Positions 24,825 to 29,927 of a DNA stretch of 29,927 nt are shown piece after piece; the stretch's first letter is position 1, and each line of letters begins with the position of its first letter. This DNA comes from Planctomycetota bacterium (GTDB lineage Bacteria > Planctomycetota > Phycisphaerae > Phycisphaerales > SM1A02): the NCBI GenBank assembly GCA_027295435.1, contig JAPUKX010000072.1, positions 1 through 29,927 of the forward strand, written 5' to 3'. Under the pieces are notes generated by a model. That model did no database searches, was not told where the DNA came from, and saw only the letters and a list, made by a program, of their open reading frames with translations. A program made the position numbers and the translations under genes.

Positions 24825-26984
24825 CTACCCCCAGTTGGCCAGCAAGGCAAGCAGGTCGAGGATGCCGACGTTCTCGTCCCCATCGAGATCGGCGGGACAA
24901 GGAGCGGGCGGATCGGGACACGGACCCCACGCCGCCAGCAGCGCCAGCAGATCAAGGATGCCGACCGTGCCGTCGCCATCGAGGTCGCCGGGGATCGTCT
25001 GCCCGCATTCGATGACCGCGACCTGCAGATCGTCCATAGCGGCTTCCACAATGGAGCCGTCGCCTTCGTCGGACGCGATGAACCGCAAGCGCACCTGCGC
25101 GGTCGGCGCAACGAAGTCGGCGACGCTGAACTGATGGAAGATCCACCCGCCGGTCGTATCCGGGCCGCCCGGACCGACCGTTTCCACATTGGTCCAGGTT
25201 GATCCGTTGTTGTTGGAGATGTCCACGACGAAAACGTCGGCGTTGGGCGAAGCCCCGGTATCGTTTGAGTACCACCGCCAATAGCTGATCTCGGCATTGG
25301 GGGCGCCTAAAAGATCAATGACCGGCGAGGTCAGCGTGGTCTGGCCGCTATCGACATCGTTCGCACCGATCGGGCCGCCGGGCGACCCCTGGCCGGTGAC
25401 GAAGCACATCGTTGCGGGATCGGGGGTGTGGTCGTTGCCAGGCTGAGCAGGAGTGCCGTTGGGATCGACGCGCTCCCAGATGCCGGTCGTCGCGTCGTCA
25501 GCCGGGGCGCCGACGACCCAGCCGGTGTCGGCCTCAAAGTCGTCTTCCATAACGATCTTCAAGTCGAAGCCGGAGAGGGTTTCGAACGTCGTGCTGGGAG
25601 CATCGAGCGGGTCTTTGACGCTGATCCCGGAGGTGGTCTGCGCACTGAGGTAATAGGACACGTTCTGCCCGCAAGGGATGGACGGGAAGACCACGTCATA
25701 GAGGCTCTCCGATATCTGCGCCAGGGGCACGTCCACGAAGCCGGCCCCTGCGTCGTAATGCAGCAGAGGCGAATCGGGATCGAGGGCGCCGCCGTCCTGG
25801 CCGACGATTTCAACCGCAAACGAGTCGCCATCGGGGTTGATCAGATCGGGTCGACCTTGGGGATAGCTAAAGACCAACAGCTGAGGCCCAACGTCGATTA
25901 TGTAGAGGCCCGTGGACAGATCGGAAACCACCACCCGGTCGGGGCCCAAGAACGGATAGACGCCCCAGGCCCCGTTGAAGCCGATCGGCGGTCCCGCAAA
26001 GGTATCATAGCTGGCGACGAATTCGAGCAAACCGGTGGCGGGGTCGATGTCGAAGACCTGCAGCCCCGCCTGGTACCAGGCGTTGTACAGGCGATAGCCG
26101 TCAATCACCTGATTGTGAACGCTAAACGCCTGTTTGCCAGGAAGGGCAAGCGAGTCAGTCAGTTCTAGGGTCACGAAGGTGCCCTGGTCGGTGATGCGAT
26201 ACACTTTGATCCCCCCGCCTTCGCGCTCCTCTCCGGTGACGACATAATCGCCATTCGCGGTCGGCCAGCAGGAGTGAGTGTTGTTGCCGCCGTCGGGCGT
26301 ACTGCCGAGGAAGGTGGGCATCTGCGTGGCCACATTGGTGACGTCATAGATCCACAGCCCGCTGTCCCACGCACAGGCATAGAGCCGGCCGTCACGCACC
26401 ACCATGTCGTGCACGAACGAACTACCGACGTTTTCGAGAATCCATTTCGGCGTAGTGATGGGCCCGGGAGGCGGGTTATCCGGATCAAGCCCCGTCAGAT
26501 CAACGATACCCACTCGCGTTGTTCCGCTGTCGGCGAAGTACAGAAAACCCGCGTTGTAGAAGACGTTATGGATGGCGTTGAACCCGGAGATGCTGACATC
26601 GATCAGCGCAATGGGGTCAAGAGGATTGCGAACATCAACGATGTGGACAGCAGCTTCGTTATTGCTTCCCAACCCAATGAACAGAAGGTCATCGGCGACC
26701 TTGACGTCCTGGGCCGAAGCGGAGCCGTTGGGAGGAGGCAACAGGTATTCCACAGCCTGAGGGTTGGTTGGATCGCTGATATCGACGATGTGAACGCCAG
26801 CATGGCCGAAGTGTCCAATGTAGGCGTAGTTTCCGTCTCCCCACACGTCGCCATAGGAGCCGGCGAACCCGTTCCAATGCCCAACCAGCGTGGCATCGAT
26901 CGGATCGTCCTGGGCCGGAGCCTGACCGACAAACAGGATCAGACAAACCAGAGGCCACCGCCTCCATCGCCGAGCGTTATTCAC
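24825..26984 (-). CDS. Secreted LVIVD-repeat protein with GILDLL-type dockerin-like pair
   Basis: 719 residues from a GTG at 26984. This start is chosen because a perfect GGAGGG site (26991-26996) lies 6 bases upstream and a signal peptide follows (RRWRRWPLVCLILFVGQAPA|Q). The body has LVIVD-type propeller repeats (HIVDISDPTNPQAV, HIVDVRNPLDPIAL, VGIVDLTGL, LYIIDV), as in 'choice-of-anchor B' proteins. A beta domain follows with SYYLSAQTTSG, then a jelly-roll-like region (EADTGWVVGAPADD, ISYWRWYSNDTG, VDISNNNGSTWTN, RLRFIASDEGDGS). The end is GDLDGDGTVGILDLL and ADLDGDENVGILDLL with the Cys/Pro linker. It is probably extracellular; no enzymatic motif is seen. It is a paralogue of the gene at 27456-29765. 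Confidence 0.88.
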   Translation of the reverse strand: MNNARRWRRWPLVCLILFVGQAPAQDDPIDATLVGHWNGFAGSYGDVWGDGNYAYIGHFGHAGVHIVDISDPTNPQAVEYLLPPPNGSASAQDVKVADDLLFIGLGSNNEAAVHIVDVRNPLDPIALIDVSISGFNAIHNVFYNAGFLYFADSGTTRVGIVDLTGLDPDNPPPGPITTPKWILENVGSSFVHDMVVRDGRLYACAWDSGLWIYDVTNVATQMPTFLGSTPDGGNNTHSCWPTANGDYVVTGEEREGGGIKVYRITDQGTFVTLELTDSLALPGKQAFSVHNQVIDGYRLYNAWYQAGLQVFDIDPATGLLEFVASYDTFAGPPIGFNGAWGVYPFLGPDRVVVSDLSTGLYIIDVGPQLLVFSYPQGRPDLINPDGDSFAVEIVGQDGGALDPDSPLLHYDAGAGFVDVPLAQISESLYDVVFPSIPCGQNVSYYLSAQTTSGISVKDPLDAPSTTFETLSGFDLKIVMEDDFEADTGWVVGAPADDATTGIWERVDPNGTPAQPGNDHTPDPATMCFVTGQGSPGGPIGANDVDSGQTTLTSPVIDLLGAPNAEISYWRWYSNDTGASPNADVFVVDISNNNGSTWTNVETVGPGGPDTTGGWIFHQFSVADFVAPTAQVRLRFIASDEGDGSIVEAAMDDLQVAVIECGQTIPGDLDGDGTVGILDLLALLAAWGPCPDPPAPCPADLDGDENVGILDLLALLANWG

Positions 26985-27065
26985 TTTATTCCCTCCAGTG
27001 TCGTGGCAGGCATTCAGCACATCATCTCGCAAAGGCTGCGATGACTCAGGGACGTTAGAATTTTC

Positions 27066-27071
27066 ATTATA
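27066..27071 (-). promoter_or_regulatory. Consensus -10 box upstream of the LVIVD gene
   Basis: A perfect TATAAT on the minus strand in an AT-rich pocket, about 80 bases before the GTG at 26984. No convincing -35 hexamer is present at 16-18 bases. It lies in the 471-base gap 26985-27455, which otherwise holds only the orphan dockerin segment near 27110; I see nothing in 27190-27455. Confidence 0.45.
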
Positions 27072-27109
27072 CCTCGTCTGGATGAAGAGATCGCTGTATA
27101 CGTCGAGCA

Positions 27110-27184
27110 TCAGCCCCAGTTGGCCAGTAGCGGCGCCAAATCGAACGCATCAACGCAGCCGTCCGGCAGGTTGGCCGGGCTGGT
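27110..27184 (-). pseudogene. Orphan dockerin segment (VDAFDL type)
   Basis: Between the two LVIVD genes, a minus-strand frame bounded upstream by TAG reads TSPANLPDGCVDAFDLAPLL then ANWG and TGA. It matches the second dockerin half of the gene upstream (NVPDGCVDAFDLAKLL) but ends in ANWG like the other subtype. It has no start codon or export signal, so it is a fragment left by recombination or gene loss. Confidence 0.6.
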
Positions 27185-27455
27185 CTACTAGATTCCACGT
27201 GTCTCGACGACCACGTTTGGCCGCGGAGATCATCATCGCAACCATCTGACATCACAGTAGGTATTGACGCATCGAGGAACACAATTGGCAGCCGCAGCGC
27301 CTTCTTCAAGCGGCTGCGGCTCACGCGGCGCGATTAAACGAGCCGCGCACGTCAGTAAGCGAACTCGGTGTGTCCGCTCCTCGCCACGGCGAGTCGGCTG
27401 CGGAGACCTCACGGTCGCGGCTCGGAACGGTCGCTCCAGTTGCTTCGCAACCGCT

Positions 27456-29765
27456 CTAGAAGCAGGTGCCGCACGGATTGCCGCCGGCGACGGAGCACCA
27501 CTCGGCCAGCAGCTTCGCCAGGTCGAACGCATCGACACACCCATCCGGCACATTGGCCGCACCGGAGATATCTGCAACGGCGAGATTCGCCGGCGTGCAG
27601 TTCTCGCAAGGCGGGCTCGGCGGGTTCGGATCGTTGACGCCGGAGCACCACGCCCCGAGTATGGCCCCGAGGTCAAAGGCATCAACGCATCCATCAGGTG
27701 CACCACGCGGGCCGTTGATGTCGGCGGTGGCTGACGGCTCGCACACGACCTCGCTCACCGTGAAGTCGTCCACCGCGGCCTCGACCAAGGAGCCTGCGCC
27801 CTCATCGGACGCGATGAACCGCACGCGCACCTGCGCGGTGGGCAGAACAAAGTCCGTCACATTGAACGCGTGGAAGAACCATCCGCCAGAGGTCTGCGGA
27901 CCGCTGGGGCCGATGGTCTCGACGTTGGTCCAGGTTGATCCGTTGTCGTTGGAGATGTCAACGACGAAGACATCGGCGTTCGGATCGGCACCGGTGCTGT
28001 TGGAGTACCACCGCCAATAGCTAATCTGAGCATCGGGGATCGCGGAGAGGTCGATGGTCGGCGTCGTAAGCGTGGTTTGGCCGCCGTCCACGTCGTTGTC
28101 GCCCAGGCCGCAGCCGGGCGCGCACTGGCCGGTCACGAAGCACATCGTTCCGGGGACGGGGGTGTGGTCGTCTTCGGGTTGAGCAGCGGTGCCGACCGGA
28201 TCGACCCGCTCCCAAATGCCGGTGCTGGCGTCATCGCCGGGGGCACCGACCACCCACCCAGTGTCCGCCTCCAGGTCGTCTTGCGACTGCACAAGGATCT
28301 CGTTAGCGGAGAGAACGCTGAATGTCTCCCCGGGCGCGCCGGAGGGATCGGTGAACGTTGTGCCGCTGGTCGCTTGGGCGCTGACGTAGTAGGACACCTC
28401 GAGGCCGCACTCGATCGCCGGGAAGACCGCGTCGTATACATTCTCGGACACGAGCTGCATGGGGACGGTGACGAAGCCCTGGCCGATGTCGTAATGCAAC
28501 AGCGCCGTATTCGGCTCAACGGTCACCCCACAGCTCGCCGCAACTTCCACCAGGACCGCCGTGCCACCCTGTGGATCAATCAGCTCCGGCCGGCCCTGGG
28601 GGTAGGCGAAGGTCAGGGCGCCGGCACTCAGGGCGTCTGCGGGGTCCAGGATAAACAAGCCACGATTGATGTCGCTGACAATCACCGTTCCGCTGGGAAA
28701 GAACGGATATACGCCCCAGGCGCCGTCAAACCCGCTGCCGTCATTCTCCGGATACGTATCAAACCACCCAACCTGGACCGGGTTCACCGGATCATCGGCG
28801 CAGAAAATGCGCAGACCAGCGTGGTACTCGGCCTCGTAGATGAAACCGTCGCGGACGTACAGATTGTGATCGGTGGCTGACACGCCGGAGCTGTAGGTGT
28901 TCACGAGCAGTGGATTGGACAGGTCGGTCACGTCGAAGATGAGGGTCTCGTTGACGCCGTCGGTTTCGTCATCGAGGTACAGGTATTGCCTATCCTCGCT
29001 CAACCAGCACTGGTGGCAGTAGCTGAGGTTCGGATAGGTCGTGCGGGAGAGGCGGAACATGTTGGACTTGTTCGTGACATCGTAGATATCCAGGCCGGTA
29101 CCGCCATTGGCGCAGAAGGCGATCTGCTTCCCGGCGTAGGGGCCTGAGGTGTACGTGACGATCTGGGCGTCGTGGACATACGCGCCTTGCGAGCTGGAAA
29201 TCTGGCCGGCAAGCGTCGGATTGGCTGGATCGGACAGATCAAAGGCGACGAGACGGCCGCCGTTGATGTTGGCTCCACACAGGTAGAGGAATCCGCTGTC
29301 GCTGTCGATGGCGACGTCGTGACTTGTGGCAAGGCCGCCTTTAGTCACCTGCGCCACCAGTGTCACGTTGCCGTTGTCCACATCCGACAAATCGACGACG
29401 TCCATGCCGCCGCCGCATTCGTTGACCACATCGCAGTAGTCGCCATAGACCTTAACGTCCCCCCAGAGGCAGTTGGTATGCGCGACCTGCCCGACGATGA
29501 CCGGGCTGCTGGGAATGGTGATCTCGACGACGACGAGCGTGTTGGACAGGCCCATCAACGCGTATTCACGCCCCGAAGCTGAGACGTAACCCCAACAATC
29601 GTTGCCGTTGGCGGCGCCGCCGAGGGCACTCAGGTCGAGCCAGGCGTGCTGGGAGACGTTGTTCGAGGTGAACTGAGCGCCCGCTTGAGCGAGTCCGAGC
29701 CCGGCCGCCGCCAGCGATGCCACCACAAAACGGCCCATCACCGATCGTGACCTAAGGCTTCCCAT
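27456..29765 (-). CDS. Secreted LVIVD-repeat protein with VDAFDL-type dockerin-like pair
   Basis: 769 residues. The signal peptide is at the N-terminus (MGRFVVASLAAAGLGLAQAGA|Q); the ATG at 29738 is an alternative start directly before it. LVIVD-type repeats run through about residues 60-390 (VVVEITIPSSPVIVGQ, MDVVDLSDVDNG, VAFDLSDPANPTLAGQ, LDIYDVTNKS, LIFDVTDLSNPLL). The downstream region closely parallels the paralogue at 24825-26984: FAYPQGRPELIDP, SYYVSAQATSG, EADTGWVVGAPGDD, ISYWRWYSNSTG, VRFIASDEGAGS. The ending differs: ADINGPRGAPDGCVDAFDL and ADISGAANVPDGCVDAFDL, each closing with W-C, then CGTCF. These lack the compact D-x-D-G-D-G loop, so Ca binding is less certain. It is extracellular and the function is unknown. 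Confidence 0.88.
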   Translation of the reverse strand: MGSLRSRSVMGRFVVASLAAAGLGLAQAGAQFTSNNVSQHAWLDLSALGGAANGNDCWGYVSASGREYALMGLSNTLVVVEITIPSSPVIVGQVAHTNCLWGDVKVYGDYCDVVNECGGGMDVVDLSDVDNGNVTLVAQVTKGGLATSHDVAIDSDSGFLYLCGANINGGRLVAFDLSDPANPTLAGQISSSQGAYVHDAQIVTYTSGPYAGKQIAFCANGGTGLDIYDVTNKSNMFRLSRTTYPNLSYCHQCWLSEDRQYLYLDDETDGVNETLIFDVTDLSNPLLVNTYSSGVSATDHNLYVRDGFIYEAEYHAGLRIFCADDPVNPVQVGWFDTYPENDGSGFDGAWGVYPFFPSGTVIVSDINRGLFILDPADALSAGALTFAYPQGRPELIDPQGGTAVLVEVAASCGVTVEPNTALLHYDIGQGFVTVPMQLVSENVYDAVFPAIECGLEVSYYVSAQATSGTTFTDPSGAPGETFSVLSANEILVQSQDDLEADTGWVVGAPGDDASTGIWERVDPVGTAAQPEDDHTPVPGTMCFVTGQCAPGCGLGDNDVDGGQTTLTTPTIDLSAIPDAQISYWRWYSNSTGADPNADVFVVDISNDNGSTWTNVETIGPSGPQTSGGWFFHAFNVTDFVLPTAQVRVRFIASDEGAGSLVEAAVDDFTVSEVVCEPSATADINGPRGAPDGCVDAFDLGAILGAWCSGVNDPNPPSPPCENCTPANLAVADISGAANVPDGCVDAFDLAKLLAEWCSVAGGNPCGTCF

Positions 29766-29799
29766 AATCGGATCTCATCAAGAACTGCCCCGATCGCGC

Positions 29800-29805
29800 A
29801 GTATA
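29800..29805 (-). promoter_or_regulatory. Candidate -10 box for the right-most LVIVD gene
   Basis: TATACT on the minus strand lies 35 bases before the ATG at 29765, a suitable distance for a short leader. The best -35 candidate, TTGCTC, is 20 bases upstream, longer than ideal. Confidence 0.3.
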
Positions 29806-29927
29806 CACGCATAGACGGCAAACGCGAGCAAAATCCGTCGCAGAGTCCGGCTGCCGGCGCCGGCCCGGGCCATGAAGCCCCTTGCACCGTTTCGGCGATC
29901 CGCGAACATCCCGACGTCGTTCAGGTG

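Noticed and set aside
25428..26168. 246-residue open frame on the plus strand
   Set aside because: Antisense shadow of the LVIVD gene, rich in Val, Arg and Gly with no recognisable domain.
29778..29927. Open minus-strand frame of 49 codons at the right edge
   Set aside because: It has a hydrophobic stretch but no recognisable motif, overlaps the likely promoter of the LVIVD gene, and this length can occur by chance at high GC.

Overview
The window looks like a chromosomal piece of a Planctomycetota bacterium, most likely a Phycisphaerae-type lineage. This is inferred from high GC, several secreted proteins ending in paired dockerin-like Ca-binding segments (D-x-D-G-D-G-x-V-G-I-L-D-L-L...NWG), hpnC/hpnD squalene genes beside ispH, and an integrase remnant of a kind I recall as common in planctomycetes. 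No database search was possible.

Layout. Positions 1-755 are mobile-element debris on the minus strand: the C-terminal end of a tyrosine recombinase, the 5' half of a tRNA-Leu(CAA) without its 3' half, a small ORF with an 'EAWPEL' tail, and the first 20 codons of another gene. Positions 957-5126 hold three secreted proteins with unrelated N-terminal domains (phytase-like esterase, unknown, VCBS/FG-GAP propeller) but the same C-terminal dockerin-like pair. Positions 5276-5800 encode a Cys-rich unknown protein divergent from queA. queA-murE-murF-mraY (5892-11233) run in one direction; MurE has the DNPR motif expected for meso-diaminopimelate, so classical peptidoglycan precursors are likely made.

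Positions 11268-14270 (minus) carry an RluD-family pseudouridine synthase overlapping a membrane-anchored repeat protein, then an APH-fold protein. A 1151-aa protein (14416-17871) resembles fused IorA/IorB indolepyruvate:ferredoxin oxidoreductase but seems to lack the thiamine-diphosphate and ferredoxin domains. A two-repeat secreted protein (18068-18934) is interrupted by one in-frame TGA at the position where the second repeat has Trp. Next come ispH (minus), divergent hpnC-hpnD (ATGA overlap), a complete tRNA-Leu(GAG), and queE, an EamA transporter and queD.

The last 5 kb holds two paralogous LVIVD-repeat secreted proteins on the minus strand. Their bodies are clearly related but they end in two different dockerin subtypes, with an orphan dockerin segment between them.

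Functional themes: queuosine precursor synthesis and insertion (queE, queD, queA), peptidoglycan precursor synthesis (murE, murF, mraY), isoprenoid/squalene synthesis (ispH, hpnC, hpnD), and a family of exported proteins sharing a C-terminal Ca-binding module whose partner or sorting role is unknown. The most interesting leads are that module family (five full proteins plus two orphan fragments), the integrase/tRNA-half/tail arrangement at the left edge, the TPP-less IorAB-like protein, and the TGA-interrupted duplicated-domain gene.
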